A DNA stretch of 18,527 bases from Acidobacteriaceae bacterium (GTDB lineage Bacteria; Acidobacteriota; Terriglobia; Terriglobales; Acidobacteriaceae): positions 7,853 to 26,379 of the forward strand of contig PMBA01000329.1 in the NCBI GenBank assembly GCA_003152795.1. Reading direction: 5' to 3'. Below, in pieces: positions 1 through 10,400 of the stretch (within the stretch, counting starts at the first letter, position 1; each line of letters starts with the position of its first letter). Both the position numbers and the translations under genes were made by a program. The notes under the pieces were generated by a model. The model was not told the origin of the DNA. It worked only from the letters and a program-made list of their open reading frames with translations, and ran no database searches.

Positions 1-1335
1 CGCAACAGCGAGGCGTCGGTCAACTCCATATTTGAAGGTTTGCGCTGGCTCGATCTTGGCTGGGACGAAGAATACAAGCAATCGGAACGTCTGGCCCTGC
101 ACCGCGAGATTGCCGACGCGATCTTTCAGAAGGGGCTAGCATACCGCGACTTCACGCCCGCCCACATTGGGGAGAGCGAGAAATCCGGGGCAAACCAAAC
201 CTGGCTGTTCAACCCCGGGATGCGTGAAGTATCGCGGGCCGAAAGCGACCGGCGAGCGGCGGCGGGCGAGAGCTTCGCGCTCCGCTTCCGAGTTCCCCGC
301 GGGTTCGGCGAGCAAGTCCGTTTTGATGACGCGGTGTACGGCGAGCAAACGAAGTCCGCGGACGACATTGAAGACTTCGCATTGCTCCGCAGCGACGGCA
401 TGCCGATGTATCACCTGGCATCGTGCGCCGATGACGTGGATCTGAAGATCAGCCACGTCATACGCGGCCAGGATCATCTTTCGAACACCTATAAACATGT
501 GCTCATATTCCAAGGCGCGGGCGCGAAGGCGCCGCAGTTCGCGCATCTTCCGCTGCTAGTCGCCCCCGATGGATCGAAGCTGTCCAAGCGCCGTCACGGT
601 CCGGTGGTGAGCGTCACGACTTACCGGGACGCGGGATTTCTTCCGGAAGCGTTCATTAATTTTCTGTGTCTACTGGGCTGGTCGCCAAAAGACGATCGCG
701 AGAAGATGACGCGCCAGGAACTTATCGAGGCGTTTTCGCTGGAAGGCATCAACCGCGCCAACGCAGTCATTAACTTCAAGGAGCCCGCCGCGACGCCGGA
801 TGAAACCTTCGACCCCAAAGCGCTGTGGCTGAACGCTGAGCACATCCGCGCCCTTCCGGTCGATGAACTGAGCGCCCGCCTGCTGCCGCTTGTCCACGCG
901 GCCGGATTTCCGATCGCGGCGGAAAGGATGCAAGCTATCACGCCGCTTATCAGGGAGCGGATCAAACTCTTGCGCGACGTCCTGACCGCTGCCGATTTTT
1001 TCTTCGTGGACGAGCTTCCGCCATACGACCCAGCCGAACTGATCCCGCAGAAGGGCGACGCGGCGATGGCGCTGAAAGTTCTGACCCGCGCGCGCGAAGT
1101 GCTGCCGCAAACTGAATTCAGACACGACCCGCTTGACCGAACCCTGCGCGCGGCCGCGCAGGAGATGGGGGTAAAGGCGGGACAGATGTTTCAACCCATT
1201 CGAGTCGCTGTCTGCGGCCGGAAGAATGCGCCGCCGTTGTTCGAGACGCTGGAGGTGCTGGGACGGGAAGTGACCCTGGCGAGAATTGAGCGAGCGATTC
1301 AGAAATCGCTAGCTACGGGCCGAGGGTCCATATGA
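1..1335 (+). CDS. gltX: Glutamyl-tRNA synthetase, 3' part (start lies upstream of the window)
   Basis: Charges tRNA-Glu (in some lineages also tRNA-Gln) with glutamate in the cytoplasm. The frame is open from base 1 and ends at TGA 1333-1335, so 444 codons are visible and the N-terminal part with the HIGH motif is missing. Visible class Ic features are an [14 protein letters not shown] segment near the left edge, the [16 protein letters not shown] block, and the ATP-binding KMSKS-type loop as KLSKR at 577-591. The last third is helical, as expected for the anticodon-binding domain. It converges on the rhomboid gene with only 19 bp between the stop codons, and no T-rich terminator is visible there. 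Whether the enzyme is discriminating cannot be read from this fragment. glnS lies 1.7 kb downstream, so the organism does not depend only on the transamidation route for Gln-tRNA. A TTG at 40 is an internal codon, not the start. Confidence 0.95.
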   Translation, partial: RNSEASVNSIFEGLRWLDLGWDEEYKQSERLALHREIADAIFQKGLAYRDFTPAHIGESEKSGANQTWLFNPGMREVSRAESDRRAAAGESFALRFRVPRGFGEQVRFDDAVYGEQTKSADDIEDFALLRSDGMPMYHLASCADDVDLKISHVIRGQDHLSNTYKHVLIFQGAGAKAPQFAHLPLLVAPDGSKLSKRRHGPVVSVTTYRDAGFLPEAFINFLCLLGWSPKDDREKMTRQELIEAFSLEGINRANAVINFKEPAATPDETFDPKALWLNAEHIRALPVDELSARLLPLVHAAGFPIAAERMQAITPLIRERIKLLRDVLTAADFFFVDELPPYDPAELIPQKGDAAMALKVLTRAREVLPQTEFRHDPLDRTLRAAAQEMGVKAGQMFQPIRVAVCGRKNAPPLFETLEVLGREVTLARIERAIQKSLATGRGSI

Positions 1336-1354
1336 CTCGTCACGCGGTCGCAGG

Positions 1355-2788
1355 CTAACGCTGTTGCTGAAACTGCTTCGCGCGCTGGCTGGCTTCCGCG
1401 GCTTCGCGATGCATCCCTTTCGCTTCGTAGACGCGGGCGAGGGCGTTTTCGGTTTCGGGATTATCCCCGGCTTTCTGCTGTTTGAGGAAAGATGCGATGG
1501 CATCGTCATAGAGTCTGAGCCTGGCCTGCACCAATCCCATCTCCTGATAAACGCCGTCGTAGTCCGGATCGAGCTTTAGAGTCAGTTTGTATTCCTGGAG
1601 GGCGTCGGCATATTTCTGCTCCATGGTGGAAGCTTCCGCCAGTCCAAATTGAGCGTCGGCGCTATTGGGGTTCACCCGGAGCAATTGCGAAAAACTGTCT
1701 CGCGCGGGTTGAGGAAGCTTCTGTTCCAGGTATGCCATCCCGAGGTAGAAGTACGCCCGTTCATCCTTTGGATCGATTGCAATGACGCGCTTGAATTCGC
1801 CTTCGGCACTGGCGAAGTCGCCCTTGATCCAATAAGCGCGAGCGAGTTCGTAGTGTGCCGGCAGATAACCCGGCCGTTGCCGGACTGCGGTTTGCAACTC
1901 GGCAATCGCGGGATCGGTTTTTCGCTCCATGAGCAGGCGCTGTCCGCTGGCCGCATGAAGCAGATAGGCATGCGAACGGTGCAACCACGACGCGCCGCCA
2001 AAGACGAGCACGACCACGGCGAAAAGCACGCCGACGCGGCGCCCGGCGTCATCCTGTTGCGGAGCGACCTTTGCGATGAGCGCCCCCAGAATCAGTCCCG
2101 AGACGAGCCCTCCAACGTGAGCAGCGTTGTCGGTATGACCCGACATCGCGCCAAACACGAGGTTGTAACCGACAAACACCAGCACGCTGCGCAGCAAGCC
2201 CGACACGGCGGCTTTCGGCATGGAGAATTCGCCTAAATAAAACGAGGCGACCAGCGCCCCCGCAATGCCAAAGATCGCCCCAGAAGCTCCCGCGCTTGTG
2301 CCTGCGGGATTCCAAGCAAGGCTGGTAACACTCGCCGCGATTCCAGTAATCAAGTACACGGCAGCAAACGTCCAATGTCCGTATACCGACTCGGCCAACT
2401 TGCCCAGCCCCCACAAGCACCACATATTGAACCCGATGTGGATGATGCCGATGTGGACGAAGACGCAGCTCAACAACCGCCACCACTGGCCTCCGATGGT
2501 GAGCGGGCCGTAATTCGCTCCCCAATGCCACAATTGCCCCATGGTTGGCTGGGTGATGGAAACGCCGGCCAATACCATGGCGACGAAGACTGCGACATTG
2601 ATACCGAAAATGGCCTGCGTCACGACCATCGAATCGGACTGCCGCTGCACCCAGGGGGCCGGTTCGACGCGCTGGAAGGGAGAATCCTCGCCGCGTTGCG
2701 CCGCTTCATGCTGCACGCACCACTGGCAGATCTTTCTGCCGAAAGTAAGGGCTGGAAGCTGACGACCGCATTGCACGCAATTTGCCAT
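1355..2788 (-). CDS. Rhomboid-family intramembrane serine protease with N-terminal zinc ribbon and C-terminal TPR repeats
   Basis: 477 aa with three parts. Residues 4-24 carry two CxxC pairs (C4, C7, C21, C24) resembling a small zinc ribbon. Residues about 55-270 are a rhomboid domain: H117-xxx-N121 in the HIGFN segment, GASG with catalytic Ser169, and catalytic His224 in NAAHVGG, giving the Ser-His dyad inside the membrane. Hydrophobic stretches suggest about seven TM helices, the last at about 252-269. Residues about 290-470 are TPR-like helical repeats, for example the YLPAHYELARAYWIKGD type unit. A rhomboid with C-terminal TPRs resembles the Bacillus GluP/YqgP layout; the zinc ribbon is an extra. 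The substrate is unknown. ATG 2786-2788 begins the zinc ribbon, so the start is well supported, but no Shine-Dalgarno sequence is evident. It is divergent from glnS and convergent with gltX. Confidence 0.9.
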   Translation of the reverse strand: MANCVQCGRQLPALTFGRKICQWCVQHEAAQRGEDSPFQRVEPAPWVQRQSDSMVVTQAIFGINVAVFVAMVLAGVSITQPTMGQLWHWGANYGPLTIGGQWWRLLSCVFVHIGIIHIGFNMWCLWGLGKLAESVYGHWTFAAVYLITGIAASVTSLAWNPAGTSAGASGAIFGIAGALVASFYLGEFSMPKAAVSGLLRSVLVFVGYNLVFGAMSGHTDNAAHVGGLVSGLILGALIAKVAPQQDDAGRRVGVLFAVVVLVFGGASWLHRSHAYLLHAASGQRLLMERKTDPAIAELQTAVRQRPGYLPAHYELARAYWIKGDFASAEGEFKRVIAIDPKDERAYFYLGMAYLEQKLPQPARDSFSQLLRVNPNSADAQFGLAEASTMEQKYADALQEYKLTLKLDPDYDGVYQEMGLVQARLRLYDDAIASFLKQQKAGDNPETENALARVYEAKGMHREAAEASQRAKQFQQQR

Positions 2789-2995
2789 GAAAGATTGAGC
2801 CCGCGGCCCCAGCGTCGTTTGCGGGAGGGGCGGAGTTCCTCTCGACGCAGATTATCACGAGGATTGCGTGGCCAGCGCAGGAGAGAGGGGGGTTCGCCGG
2901 TCCGCTGGTTTACTGGACGGTCGAGGCGCCGGTTTCTCCATTGAAATGCGCCGAACAGCCGCGAAGTTCCTCTTCCCATATAAAATAAAAAGATC
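2789..2995. promoter_or_regulatory. Divergent intergenic region between the rhomboid gene and glnS
   Basis: About 207 bp that must hold the promoters of two divergent genes. On the plus strand an AT-rich TATAAAAT (2979-2986) stands out from GC-rich surroundings and resembles a -10 box. It is only about 10 bp from the glnS ATG, has no fitting -35 at 16-18 bp, and would give a nearly leaderless mRNA. On the minus strand the best -10-like string is a GATAAT near 2850, also without a convincing -35. Neither is firm. Confidence 0.25.
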
Positions 2996-4732
<1,737 letters not shown>

Positions 4733-4747
4733 CAAATCCGGTGGAGC

Positions 4748-4765
4748 GACGGGCCCTCACCCGTC
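4748..4765. terminator. GC-rich hairpin between the convergent glnS and C1-peptidase genes
   Basis: GACGGG (4748-4753) pairs perfectly with CCCGTC (4760-4765) around the 6-nt loop CCCTCA, 16 bp after the glnS stop. No T-tract follows (a C-run does), so it is not a textbook intrinsic terminator. Its place between converging genes makes an end-of-transcript or RNA-stability role reasonable. The rest of 4733-4869 shows nothing I can name, and no tRNA or obvious attachment core. Confidence 0.35.
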
Positions 4766-4869
4766 CCCCCACGAAGGGTAGCCGCCGCGAGCGAATTCAA
4801 AAGTCGAGAAACCAGCCCTTCCCGTGTGATCCTCCGCGTCCACCCAGGCGTTCTGCCGTGATTCGCGAA

Positions 4870-5631
4870 TTACTTCCACGGGCCGCCAGTGTGCACCATC
4901 CAAAGATCGGTGTTCGGGGATGCGATTACCTCAAAGGGCATCCAGAAGTAACCCTTCTGCCCCCATCCATCTCCCCAACTATTCTGGATAAGCGCCATGT
5001 GGTTTGGCAGGTTGTAGCCCAGGCAGAGCACTTCGTGGCCGCCCTGTTGCTGTTCGTCCGGATCCGGAATCGCCATAATGCCGGTGTCCGCAACCTGCTC
5101 CGTCATGAATGATTCATACACTACAAATCCGACCAGAACCGGCCAGGGCGTTGCGTCGGCAAGGCAACTGAGAAAGTCAGGCAAAGTTCCGATGCGGTGA
5201 TAAGCGCCCGTCTTATACTTGAGCGCGTTCTGCGACTGCTCCGGCGTCGGGGCGGTGAACTTGCCCGCGACATAGGGATACAAGGCGGTTTCGCAGCAAC
5301 CTTTCGCGGTCAGCACCTGGCAACCGGTGCGCGGCATCGCGCCTTCATCCTTGGGAAACGAACCGTCGGCCAGCAGTTCCTCCACGTACAGGCATTGCGG
5401 GCTCAGGATCGGTGAGGTTCTCTCATACCTTCGCGCCATCCACTCGCGCGCGGACGAGAAGGCATGTCCGGTGCAACTGCCTTCATCGCCCTGATCCTTG
5501 ATGGGTCCAGCCCACTGCCGCAGATCAACATGTTGAGGGACCGGCGCCGGCCGCCGCGCAGGGCGGTACATCCGATCCCGCACATCGTGAACGTCGCGCA
5601 GCGCGCCAAACTTGCGGTTTGGAGTTGTCAC
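4870..5631 (-). CDS. Papain-family (C1) cysteine peptidase
   Basis: 253 aa. All C1 active-site elements are visible: oxyanion Gln47 in IKDQGDEGSC, nucleophile Cys53 followed by TGHAFSSA, catalytic His199 in GGHEV, and Asn217 in QNSWGDGWGQKGYFW. The mature-type domain starts about residue 35 (VDLRQWAGPIKDQG). There is only a short N-terminal extension, with no signal peptide and no classical inhibitory propeptide. The start is GTG, and its GTGA overlaps the stop of the lipoprotein-like gene at 5628-5631, so it is translationally coupled. As the last gene of the lysis arm it might process virion or host proteins, but the target is unknown. Export, if any, would need the holin-like product or cell lysis. 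The family assignment is strong; the biological role is inference. Confidence 0.88.
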   Translation of the reverse strand: MTTPNRKFGALRDVHDVRDRMYRPARRPAPVPQHVDLRQWAGPIKDQGDEGSCTGHAFSSAREWMARRYERTSPILSPQCLYVEELLADGSFPKDEGAMPRTGCQVLTAKGCCETALYPYVAGKFTAPTPEQSQNALKYKTGAYHRIGTLPDFLSCLADATPWPVLVGFVVYESFMTEQVADTGIMAIPDPDEQQQGGHEVLCLGYNLPNHMALIQNSWGDGWGQKGYFWMPFEVIASPNTDLWMVHTGGPWK

Positions 5632-6233
5632 TGAAGTCGTCCGAAAGTCACCGCCTGTACGAACTTCGAGTGGCGGCGCAATTTCAGTTTCGGGGTTACC
5701 GCATCCACACTCGAGTTGCCAGTCGGCAAAAGCAAAATGCGGTTGTAGGCAGCCGTGAAGGTGGAGACACTGTAGGGGGGCGGGGCGATCATGTTTCCGG
5801 TCCCAGCCGCGATCTGACAGGATGGAATCACTGCCGTGATTGCATTCACCGTCCCTGCCACCAAGCCGACAAGCAGCGTGATTTTGGTTTGAGTGTTCAA
5901 GTCGGTAACCTGTGCGACATCAAGCACGAGTTGTTGATCGGCCTGGTAAGCACTGACCGCCGCTCGCAACTGCTGACAAACGCCGGGCGCGGATCCCGCT
6001 GAGACCGTGGCGAAATCCGCGGCCAGCGTCTTAATGGCGGTTGCGTCGGCATTAATCTTCGCTGCCAGGTTGCCGTTCACGGGCTGGCCGTTGGCCACGG
6101 CGACGATTTGCAGAATGTTGACCAAGGCAGGCGCGGCGGCCGCCAGAATGGAATCGAGCGCAGACACCCACGCGGTCGAACATGCGGCGCAGAACATGGC
6201 AAGACATAGCGCAACCGAAAGAGCTTTCTTCAT
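5628..6233 (-). CDS. Putative exported lipoprotein of unknown function in the lysis arm
   Basis: 201 aa. The N-terminus MKKALSVALCLAMFCAACS is a signal peptide with a Cys at position 18 preceded by Ala-Ala. The -3 residue is Cys rather than Leu, so the lipobox is imperfect and lipidation is only likely. The body is Ala/Val-rich and mostly helical, with a hydrophobic stretch at about 127-150 (ITLLVGLVAGTVNAITAV) and a basic C-terminus. A strong Shine-Dalgarno (AGGAG, plus-strand complement 6243-6247) lies 9 nt from the ATG. It overlaps the C1 peptidase start by 4 nt. Position next to a one-TM coiled-coil gene recalls an i-spanin/o-spanin pair, but it is longer than typical o-spanins. No recognised family. 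Confidence 0.7.
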   Translation of the reverse strand: MKKALSVALCLAMFCAACSTAWVSALDSILAAAAPALVNILQIVAVANGQPVNGNLAAKINADATAIKTLAADFATVSAGSAPGVCQQLRAAVSAYQADQQLVLDVAQVTDLNTQTKITLLVGLVAGTVNAITAVIPSCQIAAGTGNMIAPPPYSVSTFTAAYNRILLLPTGNSSVDAVTPKLKLRRHSKFVQAVTFGRLQ

Positions 6234-6240
6234 AAGACGG

Positions 6241-6249
6241 TTCTCCTTT
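6241..6249 (-). promoter_or_regulatory. Strong ribosome-binding site for the lipoprotein-like gene
   Basis: On the minus strand this reads AAAGGAGAA. The AGGAG core is 9 nt upstream of the ATG at 6233, which supports that start and fixes the signal-peptide N-terminus. Confidence 0.75.
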
Positions 6250-6281
6250 GCGTACTTTGAAACCTGAAACTCAAGACTTAC

Positions 6282-6614
6282 TTACCTTCTGGGGGACGAC
6301 GCAGCCGCCCGGTTGCGTAGCTCCTGCAACTCGGCCTGGATAAGAAGCAGTTGGCCTTGAATGCCCTTCACCGTGGCCTCATTGCTGCTCCCCATAGCCT
6401 GGAGCGCAGCAATGGCGACATCGCGCAGGTTAGCCTGCGCAGAATGTTCCTTCTTCCACGCCTGATCCGCGCTTCTCTGTTCTTCGTGCTGGCCGGCCAG
6501 TTTCTGCGCGGCCCCAAACGCAAGTAGGCCATTGAGCAGAAAACCGAAGAGGGCAATTGTGGCCGGGCCATACGCGGCCCAGAAAGAGGGTGCGACCTGC
6601 GTCAGCATCGTCAT
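6282..6614 (-). CDS. Small membrane protein: one N-terminal TM helix plus coiled coil (spanin- or holin-like candidate)
   Basis: 110 aa. A hydrophobic helix at about 12-36 (WAAYGPATIALFGFLLNGLL) is followed by a charged helical region rich in Q, E, A and L (about 38-100) likely to form a coiled coil, and a basic Ser-Pro-Arg-Arg end. This is the layout of i-spanins and of some small phage membrane proteins; no family is recognised by sequence. Its ATG overlaps the stop of the upstream holin-like gene (ATGA, 6611-6614), and no separate ribosome-binding site is evident, so coupling is likely. An in-frame ATG two codons later is an equally possible start. Confidence 0.7.
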   Translation of the reverse strand: MTMLTQVAPSFWAAYGPATIALFGFLLNGLLAFGAAQKLAGQHEEQRSADQAWKKEHSAQANLRDVAIAALQAMGSSNEATVKGIQGQLLLIQAELQELRNRAAASSPRR

Positions 6615-6844
6615 GGTTTTGAGGAGCCTTGATCAGTCTGCAGAGACGAGGCGTGGCCCGTCTGAGGTTTTGCGCTGGCATACGGCGATGGGAGCCAATG
6701 CGCCACAATGACGGCCAGCGGTGCAAAGATGGCTGCGGCGCTCGCATGATTGATCCAGAAAGCCGAGATCGCCGGAGTAGCGGCATTCGCGAGCGCGGTC
6801 AGCAGCAGTGCAACAGTGGGCAGATAAACAGCGTACTTTTTCAA
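6611..6844 (-). CDS. Small two-TM protein, holin-like candidate (TTG start)
   Basis: 77 aa from TTG 6844. A longer frame back to ATG 6901 exists, but a strong AAGGAGA lies 7 nt before the TTG, and the product then begins MKKYAVYLPTVALLL, a typical membrane N-terminus. Two hydrophobic helices are visible, about 5-26 and 34-50, joined by a short polar turn, followed by a Ser/Gln-rich soluble tail of about 25 residues. Size, topology and position directly downstream of the M15 lysin gene fit a class II holin. The sequence matches no holin family I recognise, so function is inferred from context only. It overlaps the next gene by 4 nt. Confidence 0.65.
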   Translation of the reverse strand: MKKYAVYLPTVALLLTALANAATPAISAFWINHASAAAIFAPLAVIVAHWLPSPYASAKPQTGHASSLQTDQGSSKP

Positions 6845-6851
6845 GACAGTA

Positions 6852-6858
6852 TCTCCTT
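6852..6858 (-). promoter_or_regulatory. Ribosome-binding site that sets the TTG start of the holin-like gene
   Basis: AAGGAGA on the minus strand, 7 nt upstream of TTG 6844. It argues against the ATG at 6901, which has no comparable site. The remaining 6859-6984 between this gene and the lysin shows no convincing promoter or terminator, only a weak 4-bp GCCT/AGGC hairpin near 6950. Confidence 0.7.
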
Positions 6859-6984
6859 GTGTAAGCCTCGTACTCAAAAGCCAGCGCGGAAATCGGTTCA
6901 AGAAACAAACTGGGTTCCCAAGCTGTTATCAACTCTGATTACGAGATGGCCTGTATGTAAGGCAGTTAGTGTTTGCGAAACCGC

Positions 6985-7431
6985 TCAAGCCCTGATACCC
7001 GACTCATAGGCCGCCCATCGCGAACGTTTTGTCAGAGCTTCGCGGCGAGGTAACAATCCCCCCTGCGCCAAGCCAACATGCACCCAGCCATATTCGAGGA
7101 TTAGCTGGTCGTATTCGAGACTCGACGTCAAGACAGCCACCGCCACTTCCGCAGGCGTGCCGAACGCAGGACAAACAAAATCGCACGCCAGGCCTCGGCA
7201 GTGGGCGCTTGTAATTACGCCTCCCACAGCCTCGTTAACTTCGGCCGACCGGTAACCGCTGCGTACGACGATGGGCCTTTCTCCAAGCAGCGTTCTAACC
7301 TGTTCCATGACCGCTGCCACCAGTCGGAGATTTGCAATTACGGCCGGCGCCGGAGTGTTGTCGAGTTCAAGCCGGAGCGCCGCTTCGGAGAAAGTGAACT
7401 CCTGGAACGTAAAATGCTCTGAGATATTCAT
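6985..7431 (-). CDS. M15-family zinc peptidase, probable endolysin (D-Ala-D-Ala carboxypeptidase-like)
   Basis: 148 aa, the typical size of single-domain phage M15A peptidases. It opens with MNISEHFTFQEFTFSEAA, the usual N-terminus of these proteins. It has VVRSGYRSAEVNEAVGG at about 55-71, the zinc site SAHCRGLACDF (His77, Asp84), and a third ligand His118 in YGWVHVGL. The family cleaves stem-peptide bonds of peptidoglycan. There is no signal peptide, as expected for a holin-dependent lysin. It starts 10 nt after the stop of the large adhesin-like gene, and the two-TM holin-like gene follows. Family assignment is strong; the lysis role follows from context. Confidence 0.88.
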   Translation of the reverse strand: MNISEHFTFQEFTFSEAALRLELDNTPAPAVIANLRLVAAVMEQVRTLLGERPIVVRSGYRSAEVNEAVGGVITSAHCRGLACDFVCPAFGTPAEVAVAVLTSSLEYDQLILEYGWVHVGLAQGGLLPRREALTKRSRWAAYESGIRA

Positions 7432-7441
7432 GGGTCTTGTT

Positions 7442-10400
7442 TCAGCGCTGGTTCCCGAGATTTACCGCAAACACATCTCCGCGCTGGGTCTGTGGACCGA
7501 GATCCTGCCAAACCGTTCCCGCCGGGCAACTCGTCGAGTAAGGAGGCGGAGGATTCACCGACGAGCCAGCGGTGCTATCGCAAATCGTGCTGCCAGACGC
7601 TGTGGCGTTGCCGAACCCGGTGCCGCTGCCGAGGCCTGGCGTCGAAACCGTGTAGGTAAACTGAGTTGGTGACGTTGTAAGTACCAAACAGGCTGCACAG
7701 TTATAGCCAGAAGGTGTCATACCCGCGACGGTGACGAGCGAATACTGAGGCGGGTTGAGGGCGCTGGTTATCGTAGCGGTGACACCGCTTTCGGTGGATG
7801 CGGTGACGGCAACCGGATTGATACTTGGCGGCGTAGCGCTGCTGAAATATGAATTCGGCAGGGCCGGTCCTGGCTGGGATGACCCGGTGGTACCGCTGGT
7901 GAGCGCTTGAAACACATCGTCGACTTGCGCGCCGCCGCCCGTGCCTTCGATCGGGTTGATCATGCTTCCGGCGACATAGGCCGTCGATGCGGCCCACGGT
8001 AAACCACAGAGACTTGCCGGGTTGCCGGGCACGGGAGCGATCGCGAGCATCTGGTAAAAAGACCCGCTGCCGGAATAGACTGTCGGCGCACTTCCGGTGG
8101 TGGAACCGTTCTGGCAGTTCCAATCGCTCGACCAGAACAGCCAGTTCGCGTCCTGGGAGTATTCGCTGATCTGAAATTGAGTGGAGAACGTCTTGCTGGT
8201 GCCCGTCGCGAAGGTGTGCGAAAACTGCCAGACGTTACCCACGCTGGTTAATGGCAACGTGTAGGCGGACGGCGGGGCGTAACCCGTCGGGTAAGTCGGA
8301 AAGGTCTGGTAACAAGTTTCCATGTTCTGCCATGCATTGAACGCGGGCCCGAGTGTCGCGTAGTTGTAAGACGTCCCACACGCCGGATATGTGTCGCTGC
8401 CCGGATCGCCGACCCAGCTAAGGTGGGAGTCGAGTATCTCGGACAGGTTGCAATCCGGATTCTTGATCGCAGACGCGGTGACATAGCAACCGGGAGGCGT
8501 CGTCTGCGGACTGGATTGATTCGCCAGAGGATTCAGGTAGACGCTGAATGCGGGCGGGTAGCCGGGGCCCGAGCCGTGATTGCCTTGCGCGTTGTTGGCG
8601 TTGTAGACGCCGAGAAACACGCCCGCGGTGTGGCCCCATCCGGAGCTGTTGAAAGCCACTATTCTGTTCGTCCCGACGGCCCAGTGGTTCATGCCGGCAA
8701 ACGTAAGCTGAAGTGACTGCGTGGCATCGAAGCCCGCTGTCGTCGTCTGCCACACCATGAAATTCGAGAGAGAGGCGCAGGCTGGATACACGTCGGCCTG
8801 GCTCACGATCACGGCGAATTGCCCGTTATTGCTGAGTTTGAGGTTGTGGATATAGAACGGGCACGCTTGACCGCTTGCCAGCGGATTAGAAATTGAAGAG
8901 AGCGTTCCAACCGTTGTCCCGATCCTGGCCGGGCAGTTGTAGCCCGAGCCACCCGATGCGCAGGACCAGTCGGTCCAGATTCCGGTAAGAGTGTTCAGCA
9001 GGTGGTAGATGTTCGTGACCGCATCGTACTCAATTCCCCAAACGCCCGATCCCTGGTCGGCGGTGTATTTCAAGTAAGTGGGGGCAAGGCCGTAAGAGTT
9101 GGTTGAGATCGCAATACCGTACCTTGATGCATAGCCTGCATACGCTGTATCTCTGCTGATTCCTCCGAGCGCGTGCCACAACTGGTTGCCGTTGGCGATC
9201 GGATAACTCGGTCCCACATTCGTCCAAACAACGCCGTTGGCGTCGGAGACGGTGGACGTCAGAATATCGGGGTGCCCAGTAAGGGCGATCGTCGCTCCCA
9301 CGCCGGTATCGGGATTAACCGCAACCGTGGTGAGCGCCGGTGTGGCAAGAGTAACTTGCCCCGTGCCCTGGTAGCTGAGTATGGTGGTATACAAGGTGCC
9401 GCCGGAGTTGCCCGCTCCGGAAACCGAGACTGCCTGCCCCACCATCCCCGCAGTAAAGGGATTGCTGGTGGATGTGAGCGTGGCTTGTCCGGAAGCGATC
9501 GCCCCGTTTGTCGCGAGCGTCGCCGGGGTTGCGATCCACTGAAACGGAGAAGCAGCGGAGGTCCCCGCCGCGCCCGTATTCTGGTAGACAAACTGCGCTG
9601 TGGAGTTGGTTCCTCGCCACTTCACGCCGCCATCGGTGACGATGTCGTTCTGGCAGGGAGTGGAAGTATGAAACGATGGAGATGTCGCTGACGTTTGCCC
9701 GGTCACGATAATCGCCCGGTACATGCAAACGCCCCCGGTACCGGGCACCACGATGTCACCGCTATTATAAGAAGTCGGCGTATTAAGGTTGTAAGACAGA
9801 TACTCGGGATTCGCGCCGCCGGGAGGATTGAGGGCATGGGTGATATAAGCCCCATAGGGGTAGAACGCGCCCGGCGCCCATGGAGGAGCGTTGTTTGATC
9901 CCAGCGGTAATCCATATTGAAAATCGACGATTGGGGTGCCCGATCCCGGAGGAGAACCAACGCTGTAGGCTCCAGTCGCCGGATTAATGGTGTAAGGAGT
10001 TACCGTGGTCGGGGTTGAAATGTCATATGCATCGTTGCCAAAGGTGTAGAGCACGGTTGGGTCGGTGAGCGAGAAGCTGAGCGATCCAAAGTCGTTCACC
10101 GGGCAGGTACCGCTGCTGCACGATCCGTTTGTGTTCTGGCCGGTGGTGATGAAAAGTCCGGAGGCCGGGGCGCTCCCGCCCCAACCATTCGATGGAGCGC
10201 CGCAATGGCCCTGGTTCGGGCCAGCCGTGTTGAATATACAAACCATGCCAATCGAGTTTTGATCGACACGCACGAGGCTAGTGTTGGTGTTGGTTAGTGT
10301 GAACACGCCCGAGCCGCCCATCCCGGCAGTGAAATTAACGTTGGTTTTCCCGTAGGCGCTAGCGGAATCGGTAAGGCGTGTGACGGGACTTAGATTGTTG

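Noticed and set aside
1649..2236. A 195-codon plus-strand frame inside the rhomboid gene.
   Set aside because: It is antisense to a gene with intact rhomboid and TPR signatures and shows no coherent protein features.
4733..4869. Possible phage attachment site or tRNA at the glnS boundary.
   Set aside because: No cloverleaf and no sequence repeated elsewhere in the window was found. The far end of the element is outside the window, so a direct-repeat test is not possible here.
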